A stretch of 64,000 bases of DNA from Burkholderiales bacterium PBB2 (GTDB taxonomy: Bacteria > Pseudomonadota > Gammaproteobacteria > Burkholderiales > Burkholderiaceae_C). The stretch covers positions 186,001 to 250,000 of the forward strand of contig NKIM01000003.1 of the NCBI GenBank assembly GCA_002255955.1, given 5' to 3'. Every line of letters starts with the position of its first letter. Positions within the stretch are counted from its first letter, which is position 1. The translations under genes were made by a program, and so were the position numbers. Below, in pieces: positions 45,467 through 55,746 of the stretch. A model generated the notes under the pieces. That model did not search any database, was not told the DNA's origin, and saw nothing but the letters and a program-made list of their open reading frames with translations.

Positions 45467-46378
45467 ATGGATCGACTGCGCGCCATGCAGGTGTTTGTGG
45501 AGGTGGTGAACACCGGCAGCTTCAGCGCCGCAGCCGAGCGGCTGGAGATGTCGCGCGCCATGGTCACCCGCCATGTGGCGGCGCTGGAAGAGTGGCTGGA
45601 AGCGCGTCTGCTGCAGCGCACCACGCGCAGCCTGACCCTGACCGATGCGGGCGAACACTGCCTGCGCCGCAGCCAGCAGATGCTGGCCCTGCAGCAGGAT
45701 GTGGAAGAAGAAACCAGCGGCCTCGGCGACGGGCCGGACGGCCGCGGCGGCCAGCTGCGCGGCCAGCTGCGTCTGACCTGCAGCATGTCCTTCGCCTACG
45801 CCCAGCTGGCGGCGGCGGTGGTGGACTTTCTGCGCCTGCACCCCCTGCTCAAGATCGATCTCAATGCCAGCGAGGGCGCACTCAATCTGGTGGAGGCGCG
45901 CATCGACCTGGCCATCCGCATCAGCGCCGAGCCCGACCCAGCCCTGATCGGCCGGCGCCTGGCGCCCTGCGCGTCGGTGCTGGTGGCCTCGCCCGACTAC
46001 CTGGCCCGCCAGGGCGAACCGCAGCAGCCCGCCGATCTGGAGCGCCACCTGTGCCTGAGTTACGCCAATTTCGGCCGCAGCACCTGGCTGCTCAGCCGCG
46101 GCGAGGAGCGCAGCGCCGTGACGCTGCGCAGCCATTTCAGCGCCAACGAAGCCACCTCGCTGCTGCAAGCCGCCCTGGCCGGCGGCGGCCTGGCCTTGCA
46201 GCCGCGCTATCTGGCCAACCCGCACCTGGCCAGTGGGCGGCTGCGCGAGGTGCTGCCGGACTGGTCGCCCCCCGAGATGGGCATTTACGCGCTCTACCCC
46301 TCGCGCCGACACCTCTCGCCGGCGGTGCGGGCCTTGATGGACTTTCTGGTGGCCCGGTTCGAGGCCGTGCCCTGGTAA
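45467..46378 (+). CDS. LysR-family transcriptional regulator
   Basis: The 303-residue protein starts with the LysR winged helix-turn-helix (FVEVVNTGSFSAAAERLEMS, RLLQRTTRSLTLTDAG) and continues with the periplasmic-binding-like effector domain (LRLTCSMSFAYAQLAAAVVDF, VEARIDLAIRIS). It belongs to the CrgA-like subgroup common in Burkholderiales. It is divergent from the MBL-fold/DsbA operon and is its likely regulator. Confidence 0.93.
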   Translation: MDRLRAMQVFVEVVNTGSFSAAAERLEMSRAMVTRHVAALEEWLEARLLQRTTRSLTLTDAGEHCLRRSQQMLALQQDVEEETSGLGDGPDGRGGQLRGQLRLTCSMSFAYAQLAAAVVDFLRLHPLLKIDLNASEGALNLVEARIDLAIRISAEPDPALIGRRLAPCASVLVASPDYLARQGEPQQPADLERHLCLSYANFGRSTWLLSRGEERSAVTLRSHFSANEATSLLQAALAGGGLALQPRYLANPHLASGRLREVLPDWSPPEMGIYALYPSRRHLSPAVRALMDFLVARFEAVPW

Positions 46379-46516
46379 TCGAGGCTGGACACGGCGATAC
46401 GCAGCGGGCAGTGCCAACGCCAAGATGCCTGGACCGAGAGCGCACGCGCGCGGGGAGCCGAGCGACTGTCAGGCTGTGCACCAGGAGAGCATCAAGCCAC
46501 CCCGGGCCGCACCACG

Positions 46517-46559
46517 AAAAAAAAGAAAGCCGCTGACGCGGTGTCCCGCGCGGCGGCTT
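46517..46559 (-). terminator. Intrinsic terminator of FucP-like transporter gene
   Basis: On the minus strand a GC-rich hairpin (outer arms 46527-46533 and 46553-46559, inner CGCGG/CCGCG) is followed by a run of T (plus-strand A at 46517-46524). It lies about 60 bp past the transporter stop and ends that transcript. Confidence 0.85.
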
Positions 46560-46618
46560 CTTCTTTGATCCAGCTCGGGGCGATGTTCGGTCGCCCCGGC
46601 CCGCTCAGTGCTTGAGCC

Positions 46619-47878
46619 TCACTTGGCCGCGTACATGGACGCGTACTTGGCGCCGAAGTAGAGGATGAAGGCGTAGCAGGCGGCGGGCAGCAGGAAGGAG
46701 GTCTGCACGCCCATGGCATCGGCCATGGCGCCCTGCGCAAACGGCACCAGAGCGCCGCCGACGATGGCCATGCACAGGATGCCGGAGCCCTGGCCGGTGT
46801 GCTTGCCCAGACCGTTCAGCGCCATGCTGAAGATGGTGGGGAACATGATGGAGTTGCACAGACCCACGGCCAGGATGGCCCACATGGCCACGCTGCCCTT
46901 GCCGAACACGGCTGCCAGCACCAGGGCGATGGCCGCCAGCGAGTTGAAGGCCAGGGTCTTGCCCGGGCTGACCGTGCGCATCACTGCAAAGCCGATGAAG
47001 CGGCCGACCATGGCACCGCCCCAGTAGACGCTGACGTAATGCGCAGCGTCGCCATGCGAGAGGCCGGCGATGTGCGACTCACCGAGGAAGTTGACCAGGA
47101 AGCTGCCGATGCTGACCTCGGCGCCCACGTACAGAAAGATGCCGATGGCACCCAGCACCAAGTGGCGGTGCGACCAGGCCGAAGTAGCTTTGTCTTCCGC
47201 GCCGGCGCTGATCGCTTCGCTGTCGCTGATCTGGGGCAGCTTGGCGGCCCAGAACAGCACGGCCAGCAAGGCCAGGGCCGCTGCCAGACCCAGGTAGGGG
47301 CCGCGCACCGTGGCCGCATCGGCCGCCGTGCCCACAGCCGACAGGATCAGCAGGCCGCCGACCGCCGGGCCGATGGTGGTGCCGAGCGAGTTGAAGGCCT
47401 GAGTCAGGGTCAGGCGGCTGGACGCCGTGCGGGCCGGGCCGAGCACGGTGACGTACGGGTTGGCCGCCACCTGCAGCACGGTGATGCCCGAGGCCAGCAC
47501 GAAGAAGGCAAACAGGAACACGCCGTAACCGCTGGACGCCGCCGGGTAGAACAGCGCGCAGCCACAGGCTGCGATCAAGAGGCCGGCGACCGCGCCTTTT
47601 TGATAACCGATGCGACGGATCAGCGCGCCTGCCGGCAGCGAGACGATGAAGTAGGCGCCGAAGAAGCAGAACTGCACCAGCATGGCCTGCACATAGCTCA
47701 AGGTGTAGATGGCCTTGAGGTGGGGGATGAGCACGTCGTTGAGCGAGGTGATCAGGCCCCACATGAAAAACAGCAGGGTGACGATGACCAAGGCGCTGGT
47801 GTGCTGCCCGGGCTCGGCGCCGCTGCCTCCCTGGATGTCCGCCGCCTGAGGCGCGGTGTGGTGTGCCATGTTTGCCAT
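46619..47878 (-). CDS. FucP-like sugar MFS transporter
   Basis: The 419-residue protein has about twelve membrane helices. Typical FucP/GluP-family segments are [41 protein letters not shown] and [14 protein letters not shown]. These are proton-linked importers of fucose, glucose, galactose or mannose. It is the last gene of the mannoside locus and the probable importer of the mannose released in the periplasm. It ends at an intrinsic terminator. Confidence 0.9.
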   Translation of the reverse strand: MANMAHHTAPQAADIQGGSGAEPGQHTSALVIVTLLFFMWGLITSLNDVLIPHLKAIYTLSYVQAMLVQFCFFGAYFIVSLPAGALIRRIGYQKGAVAGLLIAACGCALFYPAASSGYGVFLFAFFVLASGITVLQVAANPYVTVLGPARTASSRLTLTQAFNSLGTTIGPAVGGLLILSAVGTAADAATVRGPYLGLAAALALLAVLFWAAKLPQISDSEAISAGAEDKATSAWSHRHLVLGAIGIFLYVGAEVSIGSFLVNFLGESHIAGLSHGDAAHYVSVYWGGAMVGRFIGFAVMRTVSPGKTLAFNSLAAIALVLAAVFGKGSVAMWAILAVGLCNSIMFPTIFSMALNGLGKHTGQGSGILCMAIVGGALVPFAQGAMADAMGVQTSFLLPAACYAFILYFGAKYASMYAAK

Positions 47879-47966
47879 TGAATCTGTCTCCTGTTGTGGG
47901 TCTTGTCGGGTGTGGCTTGTGGTGTGGATCGCTGCGGGCTCCGAGCGCCAGGCTCGGAGCCGGGGC

Positions 47967-50465
47967 TCAGGGCTTGAGCCCTGCCGGCGCTTTGGGCAAA
48001 TCGCGGGCGCGCGTGCCCCAACCTTGTGGGTCGGGCTGCGGGCTCAGCTTGAAGCTCAGGGTAGCACCCGACTGCAGGGCTTCCCATGAGAGCCATACCG
48101 GATGGTGTGCGCCACCCGCCCATGTGACGGCCTCGACAAAGCGGCGCTCGCCCGGCTTCGCCTCCGGCGCTTCGATGCGCAGGGTGCGGCCCGTACCCAA
48201 GTCGATCTCGGCGCGGGCGAAGCGCGGCGCATGCAGCAGGAAGCGGCCGCTGCCCGGCATGTCGGGGTAGAGCCCCAGGGCGCTGAACAGATACCAGGCC
48301 GACATGGTGCCCAGATCGTCATTGCCGGTCACGCCGTTGGGCGCATTGCCGAACAAGGTCTCGGCGGCGCGCAGCACGGTGGCCGTCTTCCAGGGCTGGC
48401 CGATCAGGGTGTAGACCCAGGGCGCATGCAGATCGGGCTCGTTGTTCGGGTTGTAGCGGAACTGGCTGTAATAGCTGTACGGCCCCACCACCCAGGACTT
48501 GCGCACCGCGGCCGCCGGGTCGGCGAGCAGGGCCTCGTAGTCGAAGAAGTGGTCCAGACGCTGCGCCGCCCCCGCCGGGCCGCCCATGGCCGACACCAGG
48601 CCGGGGATGTCCTGCGGCACCAGCCATTGGTACTGCCAGGCCGTGCCCTCGTGGAAGCCGCGCTCGGAGCGCGGGTCATAGCCGCCGTTCAGCTCGGTGA
48701 ACCAGCTGCCGTCCGCACGGCGCGGGCGCGGAAAGCCACGTTGGCCGGTGGGCGCATCGAGCACGCGCTCGTCCCAGATGCGGCGCCAGTTCAGGGCGCG
48801 CTGGGCCAGCACCTGGGCATCCTGCTTGTGGCCCAGGGCCTGGGCCATCTCGGCCAGGGCGCCGTCGGCCAGCGCGTATTCCAGCGTCGACGAGGCACCA
48901 TGGTGCGGGTCCACATCCATGCCCTTGGAGACAAAACCGCGGTCGTATTGGACGAAGCCCTGCTTCAGATAGCTGGGGTTGCCCGCTCGCCCCTGTGCGC
49001 GGATGCCGTGCGGCGGCACGCCAAAGGCGTTCTCGCGCAGGGCAGCGTAGGCCTCGCGCTCGCGGCCCTTGAGCGCACCGAGGCGCCACAGGTCCACCAG
49101 GAAAGGCGTCACCGGGTCGCCCGTCATGATGTTGGTCTCGAAATTGGCATAGCCCCAGCGCGGCAGCCAGCCGCCCTGCTCACGGATCTTCAGCACCGAG
49201 TAGGCGATGTCGCGCGCGCGCTCCGGGCGCAACAGGGCCAGGAGCTGGTTCTGCGTGCGGTAGGTGTCCCAGAGCGAGAAGAACTCGTAGTAAGTCCAGT
49301 CCTTGCCTTGATGCTTGGCGGTGTGGATCGCATCGTCATAGCCGCGGTAGCGCCCGTCGGCATCGCTGCCGGTCAGGGGCTGCAGAAGCGAGTGGTAGAG
49401 CGCGGTGTAGAACACGGTGCGGTCGTCCACGCTGCCGCCTTCGATGCGCACGCTGCTTAGCTCACGCTGCCAGTTGGCCTCGGCCTTGGCGCGCATGGCG
49501 TCGAAGCTCAGCGGCTCACCACCCGGGGCCAGGCCTTCGGCGCGCAGATTGATGCGGGCGCCTTCGGCATCGACATGCGAGATGGCGCTGACCGCGGTCA
49601 CCGCCGACTTGCCGCCTTGCAGATCAAAGCTCAGCCAGGCGCCGTGCGGGCGCGCTTCGCCTTGGTGGCTGGGGCCTTTGGCGCCCGGCCAGGCGCCGGC
49701 GCCGTCCCAGATGCCATGGGCCACAAAAGGCCGGTCGAAGACCATGCGGAACCAGGTGGTGTACTGGGCGCCGCCGCAAAAACTCTTGGTCGTGATCTTG
49801 CCTTCGATACTGCGCTGATCGTCCCCAACACGCAGCTCGCTGCCGACCACCGAGTGCTTCTCGTTGGCCTGTCCCAGATTGACCAGCACATGGCCGGTGG
49901 GCGCGCCCGCGGCAAAGCGGTAGCGCTCGGCCGCCGCGCGGGTCAGGGCCGTGGCTTCGGCGGTGATGCCGCCGTAGCTGGTCAGCTGCACCTTGTAGTA
50001 ACCGGCCTGGCCCACCTCGCCGGCATGCGTGTACTCGGCCGCGTAGCGCTTGTGGTCAAAGCTGCCGACCTTGGCCGTGTCGAAATCACCGCCCGGGGCG
50101 ATGCGCCCCGTGACCGGCAGCACCGAGAGCTGGCCGCCCTGCTCCCAGCAGCCCGCGCCGGACAGGTAGGAATGGCCGAAGCCGCGGATGCGCGTGTCGT
50201 TGTAGCGCCAACCGGCGTAATGTTCGCCGGTCGGGCTGACCTGGATCATGCCGAAGGGCGCCGACGCACCGGGGAAGGTGTTGCCGTCGTCCTGGGTGCC
50301 GATAAAGGTGTTGACGGGCATGCTGCCCACGCTGAGCGGGGCCGCCTCGGCCTGCAGCGGCACGGCGGCCGGCAGCAGGCAAAAGCCGGCCAGCAAGCCC
50401 AGCAGGCTGCGCATGCGCAAAGGCCAGGCGTTGCGGCGGACGGCGGCTGGGTACGTCCACTTCAT
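47967..50465 (-). CDS. GH92 alpha-1,2-mannosidase-type glycosidase
   Basis: The 832-residue protein has a signal peptide ([23 protein letters not shown]) and a GH92 catalytic region: [20 protein letters not shown] near the mature N-terminus, [33 protein letters not shown] and [13 protein letters not shown]92 enzymes are calcium-dependent exo-alpha-mannosidases that act on N-glycans. The start at 50465 lies just after a GGGGGAC ribosome site; a larger in-frame extension upstream crosses an inverted repeat and has no coding character. Start and ribosome site fall inside that repeat, so translation may be structure-controlled. Confidence 0.92.
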   Translation of the reverse strand: MKWTYPAAVRRNAWPLRMRSLLGLLAGFCLLPAAVPLQAEAAPLSVGSMPVNTFIGTQDDGNTFPGASAPFGMIQVSPTGEHYAGWRYNDTRIRGFGHSYLSGAGCWEQGGQLSVLPVTGRIAPGGDFDTAKVGSFDHKRYAAEYTHAGEVGQAGYYKVQLTSYGGITAEATALTRAAAERYRFAAGAPTGHVLVNLGQANEKHSVVGSELRVGDDQRSIEGKITTKSFCGGAQYTTWFRMVFDRPFVAHGIWDGAGAWPGAKGPSHQGEARPHGAWLSFDLQGGKSAVTAVSAISHVDAEGARINLRAEGLAPGGEPLSFDAMRAKAEANWQRELSSVRIEGGSVDDRTVFYTALYHSLLQPLTGSDADGRYRGYDDAIHTAKHQGKDWTYYEFFSLWDTYRTQNQLLALLRPERARDIAYSVLKIREQGGWLPRWGYANFETNIMTGDPVTPFLVDLWRLGALKGREREAYAALRENAFGVPPHGIRAQGRAGNPSYLKQGFVQYDRGFVSKGMDVDPHHGASSTLEYALADGALAEMAQALGHKQDAQVLAQRALNWRRIWDERVLDAPTGQRGFPRPRRADGSWFTELNGGYDPRSERGFHEGTAWQYQWLVPQDIPGLVSAMGGPAGAAQRLDHFFDYEALLADPAAAVRKSWVVGPYSYYSQFRYNPNNEPDLHAPWVYTLIGQPWKTATVLRAAETLFGNAPNGVTGNDDLGTMSAWYLFSALGLYPDMPGSGRFLLHAPRFARAEIDLGTGRTLRIEAPEAKPGERRFVEAVTWAGGAHHPVWLSWEALQSGATLSFKLSPQPDPQGWGTRARDLPKAPAGLKP

Positions 50466-50645
50466 GTCCCCCGGCCGCTGCGCGGCCTCCTCCTTGACTT
50501 CCGTGGCCGCACCCACCCACCGTCCGCCGCCGTCCAACGACTCCCTTTGCGAAGAGGGAACCCTCGACGATCTGCTCAAGCAGGCTGGCGGGGTGCCCCT
50601 GCGACGTAAGTCAAGGAGGAGCCCGCGCAGCGGGCGGGGGACATG
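50463..50645. repeat. 38-bp inverted repeat covering the GH92 start site
   Basis: Bases 50463-50500 and 50608-50645 are inverted copies matching at 36 of 38 positions, with about 107 bp between. In the GH92 transcript the 3' arm contains the purine-rich ribosome site and the ATG; the 5' arm is its complement, so a folded leader would hide the start. The two mismatched positions keep the small palindrome within each arm intact. Confidence 0.85.
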
Positions 50646-50657
50646 GAGTCGCAGGGG
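50596..50657. repeat. REP-like palindromic element
   Basis: The distal arm of the 38-bp inverted repeat is itself bounded by a 10-bp perfect inverted repeat (CCCCTGCGAC at 50596-50605, complement at 50648-50657). In its centre is a second perfect GC palindrome (GCCCGC/GCGGGC, 50621-50636). The nested stems look like a small mobile or REP-type element. Confidence 0.6.
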
Positions 50658-50743
50658 TGCACCGCCGGCCTGCGTCTCACACGCAAGCTCCGGATCGCCT
50701 TGCCAGGATGTGTGCTTCATCACGGTCATCTCCTGGAGGGATT

Positions 50744-52186
50744 TCAACGCACCGGCGCCGACAGGCGCATCGGGTGGGCTTCGGTGTTGAAGGTCACGGC
50801 GTCAAAGTCCAGCACCGATTTCGGCGAGAACAGCAGGTAGAAGTACTTGAAGGTCTCGGCGAAGAGGAAGCTTTCCATCGAGTCTTCATGGACCTTGGTG
50901 CGCACATCCTTGAGTGCCGCATAGCCTGCTTCCGTGCGGCAGTGGCGCACGAAGTCCTCGAAGAACTCGCGGCCCATGGCGCGGTAGCGCGCTTCACCGG
51001 TCAGCTGGTGCAGGTAGTAGGCCGACTCGACGATCTCGGGGCGCAGCGCGTACTCGGGCGACAGCACCTTCATGGTCTTGTAGTCCATGGACTCTGGCTC
51101 GATGCCGTGCAGGCGCCACATGCGCAGGTTCGATTCCTGCAGCTTGCGCGCACGCTTGATGTCGCCGCCCACGGCCAGCAGGGCCGGCATGAAGGCATCC
51201 AGCGCACCGTACTGCGTCTTGGTGCGGCGGCCGGTGTTCATGTCGGCGTGGCCGTACCAGAAGCCCGTCTTGGTCTCGTCGCCCAGCACCTTGTTGACGC
51301 CGGCAATGCTGTGGTCCCACATGGCCTTGCACTCGTTGTCACCGAACAGGCGCCAGCATTTGTACAGGTACTCGTAATAGGAATCGATGCCGCCGCCGAT
51401 GTGGGCATCGGTGCGCTCCCAGCGGCCGGTCTCGACGTTGATGGCCGAGCCGACCACGCCGTCCGGTGAGGCGCGGCGGTAGGTTTCCACCAGGGCGCGC
51501 TTGGCTTTCTCGAAGTAGATCGGCTGGCCCGTCAGCTTGCTCAGCATGCCGAACTCGATGATCAGCGTGCCAGTTTCGGCCGGGTTGCTGATCGTGCCGC
51601 TGACCTTGCCGCTGCGCAGATTGACATGGGTGTAGGGCAGGCCGGTGGGCGACTCGAACACCGGCAGCAAGCGCTTGCCCAGGTCTTCTGCCTTGGCCAG
51701 CAGGCGGGCATCGCCGCTGAGCTGGTAGGCGGACACCAGGCCACCCAGCAGGCGGATGGTGATCTCGAAGTTCTGCACCGAGAGGTCCTGGTCGAAGTTC
51801 AGCTGGCTGGCGATCAGCTCGCGCGCCTCGTCGGACTCTTCCTTCAGGCCCATCACCAGCAAGGTGCTCAGCGCATCGACCGGGGTCATCAGCAGCGAGC
51901 TCTTGTACCAGTTGTGGCCGCTCTTGCTCAGGGGCTTGAGGGCATCCTGGCCCCAGGCGTACTGCTTGTAGCCGCGCCAGGCGTGGCGGGTCTCTTCCTT
52001 GACGCGCTGGGCCAGCTGGGCCGATTCGGCCTCACTGACGGGCTTGAGCGCGGGCAGCGGAGCGGCCTGGGACATGGAGGCCACGGCAGCCAGGCACAGG
52101 CCGCTGAGCGCGCGGCGCGCCGGAGCCGGAACCCAGGACGAGGACATCGAAGACAAAGAAATCAAGGGCAAGAAATGGTGACTCAT
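50744..52186 (-). CDS. GH47 alpha-1,2-mannosidase-type glycosidase
   Basis: The 480-residue protein has an export signal (ARRALSGLCLAAVASMSQA) and a GH47 (alpha/alpha)7-barrel. Diagnostic segments are EFGMLSKLTG, DSYYEYLYK, YALRPEIVESAYYL, ESFLFAETFKYFYLLF and FNTEAHPM, the last supplying the calcium-binding Thr. GH47 enzymes remove alpha-1,2-mannose from high-mannose N-glycans; in bacteria they are uncommon. The start overlaps the kinase stop by four bases (ATGA). It should act in the periplasm together with the GH92 enzyme. Confidence 0.92.
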   Translation of the reverse strand: MSHHFLPLISLSSMSSSWVPAPARRALSGLCLAAVASMSQAAPLPALKPVSEAESAQLAQRVKEETRHAWRGYKQYAWGQDALKPLSKSGHNWYKSSLLMTPVDALSTLLVMGLKEESDEARELIASQLNFDQDLSVQNFEITIRLLGGLVSAYQLSGDARLLAKAEDLGKRLLPVFESPTGLPYTHVNLRSGKVSGTISNPAETGTLIIEFGMLSKLTGQPIYFEKAKRALVETYRRASPDGVVGSAINVETGRWERTDAHIGGGIDSYYEYLYKCWRLFGDNECKAMWDHSIAGVNKVLGDETKTGFWYGHADMNTGRRTKTQYGALDAFMPALLAVGGDIKRARKLQESNLRMWRLHGIEPESMDYKTMKVLSPEYALRPEIVESAYYLHQLTGEARYRAMGREFFEDFVRHCRTEAGYAALKDVRTKVHEDSMESFLFAETFKYFYLLFSPKSVLDFDAVTFNTEAHPMRLSAPVR

Positions 52187-53124
52187 GAGGGAACCTTCTC
52201 TTTCGCGTGCTGTTCTTGAAGCTGATCGAACAACTGGCCCATGGCCAGCGGTGTCGGTGGGGTGGCGCCCGACTGCAGGCAGGCGGCGGAGCCGGCGGCC
52301 AGGGCCGCGTGCAGATGGGCTTGCAATAGGCGATCGGGGTGGCGGCTGAGGCTGTAGAGCAGACCGGCGGCGCTGGCATCGCCCGCACCCACCGTGTCCA
52401 CCACCGCCACGGCCGGGGCCAAGGCGTCCACACGTTCGTCGCCACGGTAGAGGCTGGCACCGTGGCCGCCGCGGGTCAGCAGGCACAGCGCGCTGGGGTT
52501 GAGCGCGCGCAGGCGCTGCAGCGCTGCATCCAGTTCCAGCCCTGGGAACAAACCGCGCAAGTCGTCGTCCGAGACCTTGATCAGGTCGGCAACGGCGGCC
52601 ATGCGATGGAGCGTCGGCGTGTAGCGTTCGTCCATCACCTTGCGGTAGTTCGGGTCGTAGCTGATGGCCACGCCCTGCTCTTTCAAATGCTCGGCCAAGG
52701 CAACCAGACGGCCGGCCAGAGGCTCACGCGCCAGGCTGATGCCGCCGAAATGCGCCCAGCGCAGCTTGCGCGACCAGCCCTCGGGCAGGGCCGTGGGGTC
52801 GAAATAGAGGTCCGCGCTGTCGTCGCCGATGAAGAAGTAGCGCGGCGGCTCGCCCTGCTCCACCATGGCCAGCAGGGGCGAGCGCGGCGCGCGCTGCATC
52901 AGGCGCAGGTCCAGGCCCACGGCCTCGCTGGCGGCCCAGAGCTCATCGCCAAAGCGGTCGGCGCTGACGGCCCCGGCAAAAGCCGTGCGCTCGCCCAGCG
53001 CGGCCAGCGCACGCGCCACATTCCAGGTGGAGCCGCCCACGCGGGCCAGCCACTGCGCCCCACCCTGGTGGATCATGTCGGTCAGCGCCTCGCCGGCGCA
53101 GAGCATCAGCGGGGCGTCATGCAT
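52183..53124 (-). CDS. PfkB-family sugar kinase, probable fructokinase
   Basis: The 313-residue cytoplasmic protein has the PfkB signatures: LCAGEALTDM at the start, GGSTWNVARALAALGE, and DTVGAGDASAAGLL, whose Asp is the catalytic base. It resembles fructokinases. In this locus it would phosphorylate fructose made by the AGE-family isomerase, giving fructose 6-phosphate. It overlaps the isomerase gene by eight bases and is coupled to GH47. Confidence 0.88.
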   Translation of the reverse strand: MHDAPLMLCAGEALTDMIHQGGAQWLARVGGSTWNVARALAALGERTAFAGAVSADRFGDELWAASEAVGLDLRLMQRAPRSPLLAMVEQGEPPRYFFIGDDSADLYFDPTALPEGWSRKLRWAHFGGISLAREPLAGRLVALAEHLKEQGVAISYDPNYRKVMDERYTPTLHRMAAVADLIKVSDDDLRGLFPGLELDAALQRLRALNPSALCLLTRGGHGASLYRGDERVDALAPAVAVVDTVGAGDASAAGLLYSLSRHPDRLLQAHLHAALAAGSAACLQSGATPPTPLAMGQLFDQLQEQHAKEKVPS

Positions 53125-54370
53125 GGCCTCGCCCTCCGGCCGCCTCGACCGCTTCAGCGGCATCCAGCACCGCCACGATGTCATAGCAGGCGCCCATGGT
53201 GTGATAGTCCACCTTGCCGGCTGGGCTCTTCTCGTCGCTGTACTTGCGGTTCTGCGCATCGAGGATGCGCCACCAGGCACCATGCTCGTGGTCGACAAAA
53301 TGCGTCCAGCTGTAGGCCCAGAGGCGCTCGTACCAGTCCCAGTAGAAGGGGTGCTTGGTGCGCTGGGCCAGCATGGCGGCGGCGGCCGCACTCTCGGCCT
53401 GCACCCAGAAGTACTTGTCCGCGTCGCAGATGTTCAGCTCGGGCGAGATGGAATAGCACAGGCCGCCATGCTCGGCATGCCAGCCCTTCTCCACCGCCAC
53501 CTTGAACAAGCGCTCGGCCGTGGGCAGGGCCCAGCTCAGGTCGCGCTCCAGGGCGCCGCCCAGCGACTCCAGCTGCAGCAGCAGCTTGGCCCACTCGGTG
53601 AAATGGCCGGGCTGGTAGCCCCAGGGGCGGAACAGATTGGCCGGGTCATGGATGTTGAACTTCCAGTCGGGCTGCCAGTTGCTGTCGTAGTGTTCCCAGA
53701 TCAGGCCGCCGCAGCGCTCGGCCTGGCGCTGGGTGATGTTGAAGGCCACGGTGTAGGCGCGCTCCAGATAACGCGTTTCGCCCGTGGCACGGTAGGCGGC
53801 CAGCAGCGCTTCGCAGGCATGCATGTTCGCGTTCTGGCCGCGGTAGCTGCCGCGCTCGCGCCAGTCGCGGCTGGCTTCGTCGGCATAGAGGCCGGCCTCG
53901 GGCTCCCAGAAGCTGCGCTCCATCAGCTCGAAGGTCTCGGCCACCCAGGGCCGCGCCTCGTCCAGCCCGGCCATCAGCGCATGCGAGTAGGCCAGCAGCA
54001 CAAAGGCCTGGCCGTAGGCATGCTGGGTGCCGTCCAGCACTTCACGGCCACCAGGGTGGCAGCGCAGCAGCCAGCTGTAGCCGCCGAACTCGGTGTCGCG
54101 GTGCGCCTCGCGCAGGAACTTCAGCGCATGGCGCAGGCCGTCCAGGTACTCGGGCTGGCCGTAATGGCGGTAGGCCATGGCGTAGGTGAACACAAAGCGC
54201 GTGCTGCTGACCAGATGGCGCTGCTCTGAGTCGTAGACGCTGCCGTCGTCCTTGAAGAAGTGGTACATGCCACCGCTCCAGTCGATGCAGCGCGGGTGGT
54301 AGAAGCTCATGCTGTGCTGCGCATGGGCGAGCAGCACCGCCCGAGAGCGAAAGTCGGGGAGATTGGACAT
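53117..54370 (-). CDS. AGE-family epimerase/isomerase, probable mannose isomerase
   Basis: The 417-residue protein is an (alpha/alpha)6-barrel of the N-acylglucosamine 2-epimerase family. Conserved parts are DGTQHAYGQAFVLLAYSHAL, EHYDSNWQPDW, FRPWGYQPGHFTEWAKLLL and DHEHGAWWRIL, with the family's catalytic His residues. Close family members convert mannose to fructose. Together with the mannosidases and a fructokinase-like gene this is the most likely activity. It is the first gene of the minus-strand operon after lacI. Confidence 0.88.
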   Translation of the reverse strand: MSNLPDFRSRAVLLAHAQHSMSFYHPRCIDWSGGMYHFFKDDGSVYDSEQRHLVSSTRFVFTYAMAYRHYGQPEYLDGLRHALKFLREAHRDTEFGGYSWLLRCHPGGREVLDGTQHAYGQAFVLLAYSHALMAGLDEARPWVAETFELMERSFWEPEAGLYADEASRDWRERGSYRGQNANMHACEALLAAYRATGETRYLERAYTVAFNITQRQAERCGGLIWEHYDSNWQPDWKFNIHDPANLFRPWGYQPGHFTEWAKLLLQLESLGGALERDLSWALPTAERLFKVAVEKGWHAEHGGLCYSISPELNICDADKYFWVQAESAAAAAMLAQRTKHPFYWDWYERLWAYSWTHFVDHEHGAWWRILDAQNRKYSDEKSPAGKVDYHTMGACYDIVAVLDAAEAVEAAGGRGHA

Positions 54371-54460
54371 GGTGGTGAATTGAAAAGTTAGAGGCGTGAG
54401 GCGGGTGTCGATCGCTTCATGGCCATGCCTTGCATGCTTGGGAATGGGTCCATGAATGAA

Positions 54461-55462
54461 TCAATCGTCACTGCTGCTTTCACGCACGATCATCTCGACC
54501 GGCAGAACCAGTTCGGTGGGGGGCTCATCGGGTTTGAGGCGCAGCAAGAGCTCCACGCCCGAGGCACCCAGCGCCTCCTTGTCCACATGCACCGTGCTCA
54601 GCGGCGGCACGGCCACGGCCGCGCTGCTGATGTCGTCGAAGCCGACAACCATGATGTCGTAGGGAATCTTCAAGCCTTCGTTGACGCAGGTCTTCATCGC
54701 CACCAGGGCGGTGCTGTCGTTGTAGCAAAACACGGCGTCGGGCCGCTTGGGCAGGGCCAGCAGGCTGCGCATGGCCTCCATCACGCCCTCGTCGCCCTCG
54801 CCCATGGTGGGCACGATGACTTCGAGCTCGGGGTCAGCATGCACCTTGGCCTCGAACAGCGCCCGGCGAAAGCCACGGATGCGCTGCTGGATGCTGTAGT
54901 GCGCGGGTGAGCCCGAGAGCATGGCGATGCGCCGCTTGCCGTTGCGAAGCAGATGCCGCGTGGCCAGGTAGCCGCCCAGCACATTGTCTGGATTGATCGA
55001 GGACATGCCGCGCCGGTTCATATCCACCAGCACCATGGGCTTGCCCGTCAGCATCAGCGCGCTCAGCACCTCGGGCTCGAAGAAGCCGGCGCACAGAATC
55101 GCATCGGGCGCATGCACCCGCACCTGCTCCAGCACCGGCTCCGCCGGGCCCACGACGATGAAGGACAGCGCAATCCCCTCGCGCCGGCAGGCCGCCTCGG
55201 CACCATGCAGCACCGGCGAGAAGAAGGGGCTGGAGGCCAGCGTGTTGTGCTGGCTGTGCAGCAGGAAGGCGATTCGCCGGATGCGCCCCTTCTTCAGCTG
55301 CGAGAGGTCATAGCCGAGCCGCTGCGCCGCCTCACGCACCTTGTTGCGCGTCACCTCGGTCATGCCGGCCTGGTTCTTCAGTGCCCGCGACACGGTGCCG
55401 ATCGACAAGCCCGTGGCCTCGGCGATGTCGCGGATGGTGACCCCGCTGCCGTTTCCGCTCAT
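54461..55462 (-). CDS. LacI-family regulator of the mannoside locus
   Basis: The 333-residue protein has the LacI helix-turn-helix (VTIRDIAEATGLSIGTVSRAL), the hinge region, and a periplasmic-binding-like effector domain (RRIAFLLHSQHNTLASSPFF, NPDNVLGGYLATRHLL). It is a repressor or activator responding to a sugar. The ATG at 55462 is preferred over an upstream TTG. Two palindromes GTTTANTAAAC lie upstream and may be its operators. The gene lies next to the AGE operon on the same strand. Confidence 0.92.
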   Translation of the reverse strand: MSGNGSGVTIRDIAEATGLSIGTVSRALKNQAGMTEVTRNKVREAAQRLGYDLSQLKKGRIRRIAFLLHSQHNTLASSPFFSPVLHGAEAACRREGIALSFIVVGPAEPVLEQVRVHAPDAILCAGFFEPEVLSALMLTGKPMVLVDMNRRGMSSINPDNVLGGYLATRHLLRNGKRRIAMLSGSPAHYSIQQRIRGFRRALFEAKVHADPELEVIVPTMGEGDEGVMEAMRSLLALPKRPDAVFCYNDSTALVAMKTCVNEGLKIPYDIMVVGFDDISSAAVAVPPLSTVHVDKEALGASGVELLLRLKPDEPPTELVLPVEMIVRESSSDD

Positions 55463-55598
55463 GCCGGCACTCCGGGTTGCCGGAGCAGGCAAGACGGCGC
55501 GCCGATCGGCGCTGCGCGAACGCGCAACAAGCCCAGCAGCGGCGATTCTGAAATCATCTTCAGCAGCAACACGGTGTCTCCGGTGTTCTCGGTCTTGG

Positions 55599-55609
55599 GT
55601 TTAATAAAC
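55599..55609. promoter_or_regulatory. Candidate LacI-type operator 1
   Basis: This is the 11-bp palindrome GTTTAATAAAC, 137 bp upstream of the lacI start. The same half-sites recur at 55736-55746. Confidence 0.45.
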
Positions 55610-55735
55610 GCATCATCGTGCGCTTGCAAGGCTCAGGCGAAGGCACTTCACCCGGCTTTGTTCATGGGTGATGTTTATATCTAGCGCTTTTTTGAGCGTC
55701 AACCAAAGCGACCGAAGACAGGTGTTTTTAGCGCG

Positions 55736-55746
55736 GTTTACTAAAC
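55736..55746. promoter_or_regulatory. Candidate LacI-type operator 2
   Basis: The palindrome GTTTACTAAAC shares both half-sites with operator 1 and differs only at the centre. The centres are 137 bp apart, about 13 helical turns, which would suit looping by a LacI dimer pair. Confidence 0.45.
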
